Of a stretch of 64,000 nucleotides of DNA, positions 38,986 through 47,644 are shown piece by piece. The translations under genes and the position numbers were made by a program. How positions within the stretch are numbered: position 1 is the first letter of the stretch; each line of letters starts with the position of its first letter. The stretch spans positions 1,550,001 to 1,614,000 of the forward strand of contig NZ_CP051130.1 in NCBI RefSeq assembly GCF_013378055.1, read 5' to 3'. This DNA is from Parasphingopyxis sp. CP4. GTDB lineage: Bacteria; Pseudomonadota; Alphaproteobacteria; Sphingomonadales; Sphingomonadaceae. The notes beneath the pieces are model-generated. The model was not told the DNA's origin, did no database searches, and saw nothing but the letters and a program-made list of their open reading frames with translations.

Positions 38986-39087
38986 TGCGATCGCCCAGCC
39001 GCAACAGCGGCCATTGTTAGGTGTTCGGCATGGGGCGTGCTATTCTGTGAACCGCAGAGATTGGTGAACGTAACTGGGAGTAGGACA

Positions 39088-40050
39088 ATGGCGCCAATTG
39101 CAATTGCCTTTCTCCTTGGCTTGGCGGGAGCCAATACTGGCGCCGCTGATGCGTCATTCTACCAAGCTCAAGAGGCGCCGATTACAGCGGCCAGTGCCAC
39201 CATTGAGCCGACGCTTACCGAAATCATTGCCATGCAGGTTGAGCGGTACCGCCGTATGACCGTGCCGGTCACCATCATGGGCGAAGGGCCCTTCAATTTC
39301 ATGGTCGATACCGGTGCGCAGACCACGCTGTTATCGATTGGTCTTGCCGATCAATTGCAGCTGAACGACCGTGAGACCGCCACCCTTGTCGGCATGGCCA
39401 GCATGCGCACGGTTGAGACCACCACAGTGCCCGATTTCCACCTGGGCGATCGCCAACTCACGATCCGCACCGCGCCGCTGGTGGAAGATCCGGATTTCTT
39501 CGGCGACGCGGACGGCATTCTTGGCCTTGATACGCTGCAGGACCAACGCGTGCTGCTGGACTTTGGCGCCGGCGAGATGATCGTATCGGAATCCCTGCCG
39601 CGTGGCGGATCCAGAGGATATGACATAGTCGTCCGCGCGCGCGAACGGCTTGGACAGCTGATCATCCATCGCGCTGAGCTCGATGGTATTTCGGTAGATG
39701 TTATTATCGATACGGGCGCGCAAGTTTCGATCGGCAACCTCGCATTGGAACGTCGGCTAAACCGCAGACGGATGCTCGCGGACTCGATCCTGACCGATAT
39801 CAATGGCGAGGAATTGCGCAGCGAAACGCGGGTAGCGCGCCGGTTGGAGCTGGGTAATGTCCGGCTCAGCGAAATTGCGATATCCTTCGCCGATTCACCG
39901 GTTTTTGATACCCTCGGCCTTTCTGACAGGCCGGCAATGATCCTCGGTATGAGCGAGCTGCGCCTGTTTGATCGCGTGGCAATCGATTTCCGCAGCCGCC
40001 GCGTGCTCTTCGATCTGCCAGAAAATGTGGGCATCAGCCGCGCCTTCTGA
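39088..40050 (+). CDS. Secreted retropepsin-like aspartyl protease with two DTG domains
   Basis: This 320-residue protein begins with a signal-like hydrophobic segment (IAIAFLLGLAGANTGAADA). It contains two catalytic aspartate motifs, MVDTGAQTTLLS and VIIDTGAQVSIG, each followed by the flap and the GILGLDTL / MILGMSEL hydrophobic-Gly motif. It is therefore a tandem duplication that could fold as an intramolecular pseudo-dimer, like eukaryotic pepsin. Start ATG 39088 with GGAG upstream. Substrate unknown; probably periplasmic. Confidence 0.82.
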   Translation: MAPIAIAFLLGLAGANTGAADASFYQAQEAPITAASATIEPTLTEIIAMQVERYRRMTVPVTIMGEGPFNFMVDTGAQTTLLSIGLADQLQLNDRETATLVGMASMRTVETTTVPDFHLGDRQLTIRTAPLVEDPDFFGDADGILGLDTLQDQRVLLDFGAGEMIVSESLPRGGSRGYDIVVRARERLGQLIIHRAELDGISVDVIIDTGAQVSIGNLALERRLNRRRMLADSILTDINGEELRSETRVARRLELGNVRLSEIAISFADSPVFDTLGLSDRPAMILGMSELRLFDRVAIDFRSRRVLFDLPENVGISRAF

Positions 40051-40073
40051 ACCATCGCGGGCTGGAATTGATC

Positions 40074-40895
40074 ATGCGTATGAAAAATCTTCTGTTGGGC
40101 ATAACTGCATTGCTGTTAGCTGGCGCGATAGCAGCGCTCTGGTGGTTTGACTCGCATTTCGAAGAGCCTGATGCACAATGGGTAGAGTCCGTCGCCGGAG
40201 ATGTTGAGGCGCGTTCGGTACTCGCCGTATTTGCGCATCCCGATGACGAACAGCTGGTAACAGGCCTGTTGATACGAGCCCGGGAACGCGATGATGCAAT
40301 CACCCGCATTGTCACATTCACACGCGGCGAAGCTGGCACTCCAATGCCGCAGATCAGCAGACCTGAGGACCTGGGAACGATACGCCATGCTGAATTGCTG
40401 AAGAATGGCTATGCGCTGGGCGTCTCGGAACAGGGCGTCTTGGAATATCCCGATGGCGGCCTGGTCGACGCGGACTTCGAAGAATATGCCACGGTTTTGA
40501 GCGAGTATATTGTGCGCTGGCAACCCGATCTCGTCGTCACATTCTGGCCAGAGAGCGGCTATACCGGCCATGCCGATCATATGATGGTTGGCCGCGTGGC
40601 AACCGAGGTCGTTCGCAGGCTGCAGGCAGACGATCCGGAAACCGCGCCTCGGGCAATTGCCTATGTCCTGGCTCCTCGCCAGATGATGAGCCGCTTTGGC
40701 GGAGAGGTGGGTGCCCGGGTCGCAGCCAATCAGCCCGAGCCAACCCATGCCATGCCGGGTGAAGGATGGGCCAAGATCCGCGGTTGGGAAATCCATGCAT
40801 CGCAAGCGGACTTTGTTCGCGAAGTTTACGGCTTCCCACCCTGGTTTCTCCATCGCATTCACGACAAGGAACATTATCGGGTCGAACAATTCTAA
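40074..40895 (+). CDS. PIG-L (LmbE-like) family deacetylase
   Basis: This 273-residue zinc-dependent amidase-type protein has an N-terminal membrane or signal helix (LLLGITALLLAGAIAALWWF), the metal/catalytic motif AHPDDEQLVTG and the second metal site GHADHMMVG. Relatives deacetylate N-acetylglucosaminyl lipids, mycothiol precursors or similar N-acyl substrates. It is probably periplasmic; the substrate is unknown. Confidence 0.85.
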   Translation: MRMKNLLLGITALLLAGAIAALWWFDSHFEEPDAQWVESVAGDVEARSVLAVFAHPDDEQLVTGLLIRARERDDAITRIVTFTRGEAGTPMPQISRPEDLGTIRHAELLKNGYALGVSEQGVLEYPDGGLVDADFEEYATVLSEYIVRWQPDLVVTFWPESGYTGHADHMMVGRVATEVVRRLQADDPETAPRAIAYVLAPRQMMSRFGGEVGARVAANQPEPTHAMPGEGWAKIRGWEIHASQADFVREVYGFPPWFLHRIHDKEHYRVEQF

Positions 40896-40901
40896 CGGCC
40901 G

Positions 40902-41519
40902 CTACGCCTTCAGCGATCTGAGCATATGTATCAGCAAATCCTGAACCGCTGCGTTTGAGAGCTTGGTGGCATTGGCCGGGGAATGCGCTTTGTACAGATA
41001 TTGCTCCGTCATCACGCTCACCATCGTGAGTACCGCCATCTGCCCGCGGGCCAGATCATCCTTGGTCGGATGATCGAAATCCTTTGCGAGCACCGCACCC
41101 AGACTATCCCCCAAAGCGTTGCGCCCCGAGCGCGTGATTTGCAGTTCCGGGTGCAGCCGGATGTAAAGATGCACGGTACGGATAAGGCCAGCATTTTGCG
41201 CGAATAACTTGGCCGTTCGGCGCACAATCATCTCAATGATCTCGTCTGAGGTTTCCAGCGAATAGTCTTCAAACCCGCGCGCCCAATTTTCAAACAGCTG
41301 ACCATAAGCCGCAAAGACAAATGGCAGCACGCTCTCCTTCGTCTTGAAGCGTCGATAGAAAGTGCCGACGGCCATCTCCGCCTCCGCCATGATCTCAGCG
41401 ATCGTCAGCTGATCAAAGGGCGTCGTCTCGATCAGCCTCAATGTCGCCTGGACAATGCGCGCCTGGGATTCGCGGCCCTTTTTATGGGTCGGTTCGATGA
41501 TGTCAGGATGGCTCGGCAA
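40902..41519 (-). CDS. TetR-family transcriptional regulator
   Basis: This 206-residue repressor has an N-terminal TetR helix-turn-helix (ARIVQATLRLIE, LTIAEIMAEAEMAVGTFYRRFKTKE). I chose a TTG start at 41519, preceded by GGGGAGAG. The longer frame would run through the promoter and into the operators shared with the divergent gene. Two palindromic sites lie 31-73 bases upstream, so it very likely represses itself and the CPBP protease operon. Confidence 0.85.
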   Translation of the reverse strand: MPSHPDIIEPTHKKGRESQARIVQATLRLIETTPFDQLTIAEIMAEAEMAVGTFYRRFKTKESVLPFVFAAYGQLFENWARGFEDYSLETSDEIIEMIVRRTAKLFAQNAGLIRTVHLYIRLHPELQITRSGRNALGDSLGAVLAKDFDHPTKDDLARGQMAVLTMVSVMTEQYLYKAHSPANATKLSNAAVQDLLIHMLRSLKA

Positions 41520-41545
41520 TGCTGCTCTCCCCGTGACCGGTTGAC

Positions 41546-41596
41546 TTGTGAATATGTATTCATATATACGATGTGTATGCGAATATATATTCACAA
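41546..41596. promoter_or_regulatory. Double TetR-type operator between divergent genes
   Basis: Two near-identical palindromes, GAATATGTATTC (41550-41561) and GAATATATATTC (41581-41592), are arranged head to head. With the flanking TTGTG...CACAA they form one large inverted repeat of 51 bases. The position between the tetR and CPBP start codons strongly suggests an operator. Confidence 0.75.
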
Positions 41597-41607
41597 CAGG
41601 TGATCCA

Positions 41608-42408
41608 ATGTCAACGCACAAACTGACCTTCGTCTTCGTCGCTCTATTCATTTTCCTCATCGCCTGGTCTATCGGCCTGGCGGCACCATTGATGGACTGG
41701 CTCAATCCATCCTCCGAAATGGAACGCTATCTGCTCAATAAGGGCGTGCTGACCCTCGTCTTCGCCGCGGTATTGTGGCGCATGCGCCTGTGCGCCTCGG
41801 TCGGCTTTACTTCGGGTACAGGCCTGTCGACTTATGTGATCGGCCTGCCGCTGATCGCGCTGGGGATATTGGCTTTTTTCGAGCCCGGTCGGGCCGCACT
41901 CACGGCCCCGGAAATCGCCGGATGGGCGGTTGTCGTTATCTTCGTTGCCTTTACCGAGGAAACGCTGTTTCGCGGTATCCTGTGGCAAGCGCTGAGCGCG
42001 AGCAATGTCTGGAAGCGCGCCTTTACCACCTCTTTCCTGTTTGGCCTGAGCCACAGCATCGCCGCGTTCGGCGTATTCGGCTGGTCGATGGCCGGCATCT
42101 ACGGCCTCTCGGCGGCGGGTTTTGGAATGGTGTTCGCCGCGATGCGCGAGCGGGCGGGAACGATCTGGAGCGTAATCATCGTCCATGCCGTGTTCGACAT
42201 GGCGGCGATCTCCGCATCGGGCGGCGTCGACGCCCTGCTCGAGCCGGAACTCGAAACCTATATCGGCTTTGCCCTGGCAGCGACCATCTTCACCGCATGG
42301 GGCAGCGCGGCGATCTACCTGATGCAACGGCGCGCGCGACGGGAACGAGCGCCAAGCGAAAGCGCCAACCACGGCGCGCAAACCGCTCCCAGCCAACAAC
42401 CCTCATAA
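41608..42408 (+). CDS. CPBP-family intramembrane glutamic endopeptidase
   Basis: This 266-residue protein has about seven hydrophobic segments and the CPBP/CAAX-protease motifs EETLFRGILW (catalytic glutamates), SHSIAAF and HAVFDMA. Relatives cleave within the membrane or process peptides; some give bacteriocin immunity. The ATG at 41608 lies just beyond the second operator. It is expressed divergently from the TetR regulator and together with a small coiled-coil membrane protein. Confidence 0.88.
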   Translation: MSTHKLTFVFVALFIFLIAWSIGLAAPLMDWLNPSSEMERYLLNKGVLTLVFAAVLWRMRLCASVGFTSGTGLSTYVIGLPLIALGILAFFEPGRAALTAPEIAGWAVVVIFVAFTEETLFRGILWQALSASNVWKRAFTTSFLFGLSHSIAAFGVFGWSMAGIYGLSAAGFGMVFAAMRERAGTIWSVIIVHAVFDMAAISASGGVDALLEPELETYIGFALAATIFTAWGSAAIYLMQRRARRERAPSESANHGAQTAPSQQPS

Positions 42409-42436
42409 CACCACCAACCAAGCCAAGGAGAAAGTC

Positions 42437-42742
42437 ATGCCAGTTGAATATCTCGCCATGATGGTGCCGTTCGCAGGAATCTGTGCAGGCATGTCCATCG
42501 CCTTTTATGCGATATCGACCACGCATCGCCGCAAGATGATGGACAAACAAGCCGCCATTTCTACCGCCCAGGCCAAGCAAAATGCTGTCATGATACGTGA
42601 TATGCAGACGCGAATTCAGGTGTTAGAGAAAATTGTCACCGATAGCGGCTTTGATCTGGCGCACAGGATCGAAGACCTGCGCGCGCACCCCAATGGCAAC
42701 ACGGCCAACCCGCAACAACTACCGGCTGCCGAACTACGGTAG
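42437..42742 (+). CDS. Small PspB-like membrane protein
   Basis: This 101-residue protein has one N-terminal membrane helix (LAMMVPFAGICAGMSIAFYA) and then a heptad-rich cytoplasmic segment (AKQNAVMIRDMQTRIQVLEK), much like phage-shock PspB. AAGGAGA precedes the ATG. It is 28 bases after the CPBP gene and probably in its operon. Function is inferred from shape only. Confidence 0.65.
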   Translation: MPVEYLAMMVPFAGICAGMSIAFYAISTTHRRKMMDKQAAISTAQAKQNAVMIRDMQTRIQVLEKIVTDSGFDLAHRIEDLRAHPNGNTANPQQLPAAELR

Positions 42743-42844
42743 GATTCGGATTTGCGAGGCGCACAGGCAACAGCCTGACCACGCTCATCGCATAGCTACA
42801 GCAAACTCATATTGCAGGAGATCTTTGAAATACCAGACCAAGTC

Positions 42845-42863
42845 TGGTGCCAGAAGAGGACTC
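42845..42863. repeat. Distal attachment site (partial tRNA-Leu copy)
   Basis: TGGTGCCAGAAGAGGACTC repeats the 3' end of tRNA-Leu(CAG) with one C missing from the CCC run. It marks the far end of the element. Confidence 0.8.
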
Positions 42864-42971
42864 TAAACTAGCCCTTATCTATCTAATATTTCACAGTAGT
42901 TATTTTGCCGTCCGACAAAATGCCCCCAAATATGCCCCAACAAGTGGCATTCGCCTATCCGCACTGATACG

Positions 42972-44675
42972 TCAGTGCGCTCTAAACGGCGCAAACTCTT
43001 CGAAACCTATCCTGCTCATATTCTGGGCGATTCCATAGACTGCTCTCATTGATCTTTTACTTTTCGAAGTGCCAAGCCATTGATAGGCAGACCCATCACT
43101 CCCAAAAAAATGGAAACCGGCGCGCCCTTGCGTTGTCTTAGCTCTGACGGTTTGCGAAGACTCTTCGGCATCGAAGTCAATCGATAAAAGATCGGAATAA
43201 GCTGACGAACTCAACGCGAAAATTTGATACTCAATCTCGCCGGCAACCTGCACCGGAACAACAAATACTGGTTGGTTCTCAACTTTCGACACCGCTTCCA
43301 ATCGCGCAAATATAAACGGCGAAGTTTTTGGCCGCCTAACCGTATCGCAAACAGCTTGCAGACAAATCAGTATACCCGCACCTTTCGGCATTCGTATAAT
43401 TGTGCCGGTTGTTAGGTTTGGACCGTAATCCTCACATCTTACGCGATGGCCGCGCGGCTGGAAACTCAACTGCGACTGTGAAGCAAACCTTGCGAGTTGT
43501 GCATTGGATTTCTGCAAATCCGCCTCAAACAAGGTCGAGATTCCTTTTCCGACTCCCTTTTTTTTAAACCCCTGGATTGCGTTTGCATGACCATTTTCCG
43601 AAAACCAATCCAAACCTTCTTGAATTAGAACTTTCGTTTGGTCAGGCGTAAATTCGACTTCGCCATTCGGGCTGTTCCCAGGAGTCTCAAAAGTGAGTGT
43701 CTTATCCTGACCGTTGAATTTGGTCTCAATGCTTCGTCCGATCGCGGACTTATCCAAAAAGGGTGAAATACTCTTTCTGATAACAGCCTTTTTTATCTCG
43801 CTTAGAACGAGGTCAATTCCGTAGTCTTCGGCTTCGGTCGGATTGTCTATGGTTGCCCTGTGGTGGAAGTATGGCCCATCCATGTTTCGATCAAAAACTT
43901 GCAGAACGTGATGTGTAACATCTCTGACTGACGCAATTGTGGCCATTGCCACGTTTCCGAGTAATCCCTCGGACAGGTTAGAAAACTCAACTAACAGTCG
44001 ATCGGGCAGATCTTTTTCGCCAACTTCAAATCTTTTTTGAACCGGCATAATCGGCCGGATTCCGTCCGTCTTCAGAAGACAAACAATTCTCAATCGGGTG
44101 AGGCCATCCGGTGACTCGCCTGTCACACACTCGATCGTGCGGGAAAACTCTCTATGGAGCTTCTCCCGAAGCGTTTCCTGTATTTGTCTGAGTATGGAAG
44201 CTCTACTTCTCAGAGATGTGTAGATTGATATTAGCCTCAATCGGCCATTTCTCCGAATATCTGAACGAACAATTTTTGTAATCAGCTTTTTTGCAAGATC
44301 ACCGCCGTCACTCTCAACGTCCCAATCAAGAGAGACTATATCAGCGTTTTCTGCTGCCCTAACTATCCGCTTAATAGAATTGTCGTCAGCTTTAATTCTC
44401 AAAACTGAGCAGATAATTCCCAGGTCCAAAGACCTTTCGATTAGTTTCTTTGCATTCAGCCTATTGCCAACTGGCGCGATCGCTGTTGGCGGGGAGGGAG
44501 ACTGGGGTAACGCTGGACGGGACGCCCCTCGCGCCGGCGCAACCATAGGCGCGGCCGGTTCGGGTTTCTCTTCAACATCAGCTTGCAAGGCCTCATCATC
44601 GATCACCAGCATCGTTTGAGCAAACAGACCTGCCGCATTCCTACGATCATCAGCGAAATTGGTTGGCCCCGACAA
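42972..44675 (-). CDS. Receiver-like protein, third gene of the MTase/GHKL operon
   Basis: This 567-residue protein probably starts at a TTG after GGGGGG, nine bases past the ATPase stop; an internal ATG at 44612 also fits. Residues 22-30 read MLVIDDEAL, the acidic first strand of a receiver domain. A Pro/Ala-rich insert of about 40 residues follows, then ADIVSLDWDVESDGGDLAKKLI, resembling the phosphoacceptor region, and RLISIYTSL as a later strand. The rest (about 190-567) is unrecognised and carries no known DNA-binding or nuclease motif. It resembles proteins with an atypical receiver domain (Response_reg_2-like) found next to HATPase genes. It is the likely partner of the ATPase. Confidence 0.65.
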   Translation of the reverse strand: MSGPTNFADDRRNAAGLFAQTMLVIDDEALQADVEEKPEPAAPMVAPARGASRPALPQSPSPPTAIAPVGNRLNAKKLIERSLDLGIICSVLRIKADDNSIKRIVRAAENADIVSLDWDVESDGGDLAKKLITKIVRSDIRRNGRLRLISIYTSLRSRASILRQIQETLREKLHREFSRTIECVTGESPDGLTRLRIVCLLKTDGIRPIMPVQKRFEVGEKDLPDRLLVEFSNLSEGLLGNVAMATIASVRDVTHHVLQVFDRNMDGPYFHHRATIDNPTEAEDYGIDLVLSEIKKAVIRKSISPFLDKSAIGRSIETKFNGQDKTLTFETPGNSPNGEVEFTPDQTKVLIQEGLDWFSENGHANAIQGFKKKGVGKGISTLFEADLQKSNAQLARFASQSQLSFQPRGHRVRCEDYGPNLTTGTIIRMPKGAGILICLQAVCDTVRRPKTSPFIFARLEAVSKVENQPVFVVPVQVAGEIEYQIFALSSSAYSDLLSIDFDAEESSQTVRAKTTQGRAGFHFFGSDGSAYQWLGTSKSKRSMRAVYGIAQNMSRIGFEEFAPFRAH

Positions 44676-44684
44676 AACGCCCCC

Positions 44685-47639
44685 CTAGCCTTTAGACTTA
44701 GTAATTAGGAATTTGGCCCCCTTGATCGTGCGATCATTATCAAGAGCCAGCGTGTATCCTTGCTTCTCCAATACCGCCCGGGAAATATACAATCCCATGC
44801 CTCTTCCTGAAGGCTTTCTCGTGAAACTCAGCTCGAATATATTCTCGCGATCGCGAAGTTCTACGCCTGGCCCATTGTCGTGAACGATGAATGATCCGTT
44901 CTTGTAGTCGAGCTGTATTTCTCTTTTTTTGTCTTTTTTGCCACTCAACCAATAGATTGCGTTGTCGATCAGATTCACGAAAACCGGATACATTGTCGAC
45001 GGATACTCGTGCACCTTTGCTTTGTTAAAAGCAGCCGTCGCACGCAGACGAACCTCATGCCGTTTGAAGCGGACCTCAAACAGATCTTCGAGAAAATCTG
45101 AAATGTTCTTCCCGGTAATGTCCACCCTGTTCTGATAAATTCGACGGTCAAGGGGAGTGAACAATGACAAGTAGCCATCCAGATGGTCAAAGCTGACGCG
45201 CATCTCTTGGTAAAGTGGTGCGAAATCCGGATTTATTTCGGCCCACTTGTTAAGCCGTCGAAATCCATTCCTAAGAGACCCCACGGTTTTTTCGAACTCA
45301 TGATTGATGGTGTTTATTGCCAAACCAATCTGGGCAAGTTCAAGGTTTCTGTCACTCTCTCGCCGAAGCTCTTCTACCTGAGATTCAAGGGCGTCGGTAA
45401 GTTCGATCGAACTATACCCCTCCTGCCAAGCCTGGCTAACCAGGGCTATCTGGTCTCGCAACCGAACCAAATTTGCTTGCTCAGCTTCAAATGCATCGGT
45501 CAACTTGTTTTCATACTCACCTCGAATCTTGGAGAATTTTTCTTCTTCCAGGTCCTTCGAATCTAAGTCCGATAAATCTTCGATTATCTGCTTTATTGTG
45601 GCATCAATCTCCGAAAAGCTCTTCCGTGCAATAGTTCGCACTTTTGTGCTTATTTCTTCTATCGATCCCTCGGCTTCGGACTGCAGGGCACCTAGAAGTT
45701 CCTTAGACTGCCGACCTTCAAACTTGATTTTCTCTTCTAATCGAATCGCTGGCTGAAGAGGAATTTTAGTTTCTTCAACTTTTTGCGAAATAATCCGCTC
45801 TAGCTCTCGTTCACGAGGAGCTATTATCTCCTCCTCTACGTGCTGAAACTCTGCAAAGTAGGATGCCCATTCTCCTCGCATTTGTGCGCTTGTCACAAGG
45901 CCAGGAGGTTTCTCAATGGTGATTCTGGCTCGAATTGCTCCAACTTTCGCTAGCTGCTCTTTTTCCAGGCGAAGGAAGGAAAGCGCTTTCGTCTGCGGTG
46001 ACGACTTCCTTCTTGATAAACTATCAAGCTTCGAGTTCGTTTCCGCCAACAAATCGTCCATCTCTTTCGTCAGCAAATTCGCGTCATGATTTTCAAAAAA
46101 GTCGTTCAATTGGCGAGTCAGTTTGGCCTTTCTTGCGTTACGTTTCTGTTCGCTCGCTTTTCTGATTTCATGGAGACGTTCGAACTCGGCTCTCCGACCA
46201 ATGAAGCTCTCAGAAAACTGGCCTGATTGCCTAAAAAAATCTCCGGCGGTTTGAATGAAGAAGTTGATCAAAATCGAACGAAACTCTCGGAATGCGAGAT
46301 TTTCTCTGAATCCTTCGCGGCCCGCTTTCTCCATCAAATGTGGATTCTGAGCGCCCGTCAGATCTATGGCCCCCATAATTCGTCGATAAGAATAGATGTA
46401 GTAAGCGGCACCCTGTGAACGTCTTTGTTCAATGTGCAGGAAGTCGTAATCAGAATCGCCGTAGGGCTGAACTCTGATTCCATCCCGGTAGATGTAAAGA
46501 CCACCAATACGTTCCAACTTCTTTTGAATTTGAACATACTCGTCCGGCGGGACTAACGAATTTCGTGCTTGGCCTTGAAGATACGCAAATGAAAAATTGA
46601 ATGGTCCACACTGCGTACGCCGTCCTTTTGAATCGGACCAGTTTAATACGTATGGTTCAGGCTCAGTTTGGTAGATCGCTACCTCACCCTGGAACTGCCC
46701 ATACTCGTCGAACCTCCCAGTGAAATGGTGGTCGACCATCTCATATTCATCCGGTGTGAAGAAAGCTTTATTGCCGATTACCTCAATTGGATCACCTTCG
46801 TCTCTGTGATCGCGAACGCGAGTTTCGATCACCGGTTTGGCATGACCCGGCGACATTGTGTTTGTGAATCCAATTAGACTTCTTTGAAATCGAGTAACGC
46901 CGTTCTCCTCATCATCGAGATCGCTCTCGATTATGTCATCGGCCGGGCGAATGAAAAAGTGAGTCCCGCAGCCTTTACCAGTCAAATTTGGATCGCCAAG
47001 AAATTCGAAATACGCGCTCGGATCGATGTCAAACGCATCCATTTCTTTTGCAATTTTCGCGATTTGACTCGCAAGGGACTTTTTCGACACTTCATTTAGC
47101 GCGTCTCGAGCTTCCCCGACCATCTCTAATACATCTTCTTTGGTCGGCAACGTTCCTCCTTTGATTTCTCGAACAGGAATCACGGCGTCTGAAATGTCCA
47201 ATCCAGGTAATTCGAACCAGCCCCAATGCACGTATGCAACGACCGTTTTCTTATGGGGAACTCCTTTTACTCGAGCTCGTGTGATGACAAGAACCTGAGG
47301 TCCGATAAGAGCGATGGCAAGACGACCAATGCCTTTTTCCCCCAAGATGGGTCTTTTCTTTTTCTTTCCGTCCGAGGGAGGCGGCTTTAACTCTCCGCCT
47401 TTTAGCTTGCTGTCTGTTCCGAGTGTAAGCCAACGTTTCTCGAAATCCTCAACCGTCATTCCGAGACCATCATCTCTCAAGACAAACAGTCTATCTTCAC
47501 GATAATAATCCACCTCGACGGTGTTGGCGTATGCGTCATGAGCATTCTTGAATAGCTCACTGATCGCTGTCGGTATGCCAGCAATTTGCTGACGACCCAG
47601 CATATCAACAGTTCTGGCGCTGACATTAAACTTGGCCAT
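44685..47639 (-). CDS. Dual GHKL ATPase: MORC/Hsp90-like N-terminus with histidine-kinase-like C-terminus
   Basis: This 984-residue protein has an N-terminal GHKL ATPase (N-box ELFKNAHDA near residues 29-36, DDGLGM at 56-61, GEKGIGR at 100-106) of the kind found in MutL/MORC-like restriction-associated proteins. A long charged coiled-coil region (about 480-780) follows. A second GHKL module (about 790-984) has an H-box-like INHEFEKTVGSLRNGF, N-box NLIDNAIYWL, DNGPGV and GRGMGLYISR, as in sensor kinases. It starts five bases after the methyltransferase gene and ends nine before the receiver-like gene. Dimerising sensing ATPase in a defence operon is the inferred role. Confidence 0.8.
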   Translation of the reverse strand: MAKFNVSARTVDMLGRQQIAGIPTAISELFKNAHDAYANTVEVDYYREDRLFVLRDDGLGMTVEDFEKRWLTLGTDSKLKGGELKPPPSDGKKKKRPILGEKGIGRLAIALIGPQVLVITRARVKGVPHKKTVVAYVHWGWFELPGLDISDAVIPVREIKGGTLPTKEDVLEMVGEARDALNEVSKKSLASQIAKIAKEMDAFDIDPSAYFEFLGDPNLTGKGCGTHFFIRPADDIIESDLDDEENGVTRFQRSLIGFTNTMSPGHAKPVIETRVRDHRDEGDPIEVIGNKAFFTPDEYEMVDHHFTGRFDEYGQFQGEVAIYQTEPEPYVLNWSDSKGRRTQCGPFNFSFAYLQGQARNSLVPPDEYVQIQKKLERIGGLYIYRDGIRVQPYGDSDYDFLHIEQRRSQGAAYYIYSYRRIMGAIDLTGAQNPHLMEKAGREGFRENLAFREFRSILINFFIQTAGDFFRQSGQFSESFIGRRAEFERLHEIRKASEQKRNARKAKLTRQLNDFFENHDANLLTKEMDDLLAETNSKLDSLSRRKSSPQTKALSFLRLEKEQLAKVGAIRARITIEKPPGLVTSAQMRGEWASYFAEFQHVEEEIIAPRERELERIISQKVEETKIPLQPAIRLEEKIKFEGRQSKELLGALQSEAEGSIEEISTKVRTIARKSFSEIDATIKQIIEDLSDLDSKDLEEEKFSKIRGEYENKLTDAFEAEQANLVRLRDQIALVSQAWQEGYSSIELTDALESQVEELRRESDRNLELAQIGLAINTINHEFEKTVGSLRNGFRRLNKWAEINPDFAPLYQEMRVSFDHLDGYLSLFTPLDRRIYQNRVDITGKNISDFLEDLFEVRFKRHEVRLRATAAFNKAKVHEYPSTMYPVFVNLIDNAIYWLSGKKDKKREIQLDYKNGSFIVHDNGPGVELRDRENIFELSFTRKPSGRGMGLYISRAVLEKQGYTLALDNDRTIKGAKFLITKSKG

Positions 47640-47644
47640 AGGTA

